64,000 nucleotides of DNA from Lymantria dispar (lineage: Eukaryota; Arthropoda; Insecta; Lepidoptera; Erebidae): the NCBI GenBank assembly GCA_032191425.1, contig CM063444.1, forward strand, positions 24,551,001 to 24,615,000, in the 5' to 3' direction. The notes under the pieces were generated by a model. The model had not been told where the DNA came from. It did no database searches and worked only from the letters and a program-made list of their open reading frames with translations. Positions 63,701 through 64,000 of the stretch are shown piece by piece. The position numbers were made by a program, and so were the translations under genes. Each line of letters opens with the position of its first letter. The first letter of the stretch is position 1.

Positions 63701-64000
63701 ATTACATTTTTCTTTTGCAATATTAATCAAACTATTTCATCATTGATAATATTCTATGAACACGTATTACATCCGATTTATTGGCAAGATATTAACAGCT
63801 GATAGATACTATAATTTACACTAAGAGCTAAAGATTTCACATCGATTGATGATATCATTAAGTATTATTTTAGTTTATTAAGATGTTGAAGTATGGCGCG
63901 AGATATTAGTGGCAACTTTTACCAGTGCGTCATAGGTTCGATTTTTATGCATAAGAAATATCTATGAGTTTCATGAATGGTTGTTTCTACACTAGGTGTA
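63701..64000. other. AT-rich end of window
   Basis: Nothing recognised. Confidence 0.35.

Overview
The window looks like intergenic DNA from a moth or butterfly (Lepidoptera). The background is AT-rich and is broken by GC-rich islands. I found no host protein-coding gene, rRNA gene or genuine tRNA gene. Nearly every recognisable feature is a transposable element or a piece of one. The taxonomic inference rests on the element set: R1-clade and RTE-clade non-LTR retrotransposons, Helitrons with TC...CTAG ends, SINEs with tRNA-like heads, and a Tc1 element. It is inference, not a species identification.

The main elements are as follows. (1) A GC-rich R1-clade LINE family has about 29 pieces on both strands. 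The best 3' piece (3135-5402, minus) carries an open 645-codon ORF2 fragment with intact reverse-transcriptase motifs and is flanked by an exact 16-bp target duplication. A separate piece (about 14863-17350, plus) holds the 5' UTR and ORF1 but lacks the 3' end. (2) A full-length Tc1-type transposon (28013-29628) has 24-bp terminal inverted repeats, a TA duplication and an uninterrupted 339-codon DD34E transposase. (3) A 589-bp PIF/Harbinger derivative (50579-51167) has a TAA duplication, long inverted termini and a 90-codon ORF resembling the start of the Harbinger transposase. (4) There are several Helitron-like elements, one inserted cleanly between A and T inside another (37170-37690). (5) A 285-bp hAT-type mini-element (7547-7831) has an 8-bp duplication and a perfect 44-bp G-run/C-run palindrome inside.

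Around these lies a carpet of short repeats. Family A is SINE-like, with roughly 28 copies and fragments and a (TGATGATG)n-type tail in the minus-oriented reading. S1 and S2 are tRNA-like SINEs. Family C is a long inverted repeat with GATGTTTACGCG ends. There are also several hairpin or MITE-like elements and a 650-bp cluster of TATCGATA/GTATCGA motifs (32349-33000).

The insertions are nested, so a relative order can be read directly. Family A, S1, S2 and C were already present when R1, hAT, SINE and palindromic elements landed inside them. No cooperating host pathway is encoded. The value of the window is as a readable TE insertion record, with a few elements (the Tc1 copy, R1 ORF2, the Harbinger derivative) that look recent.
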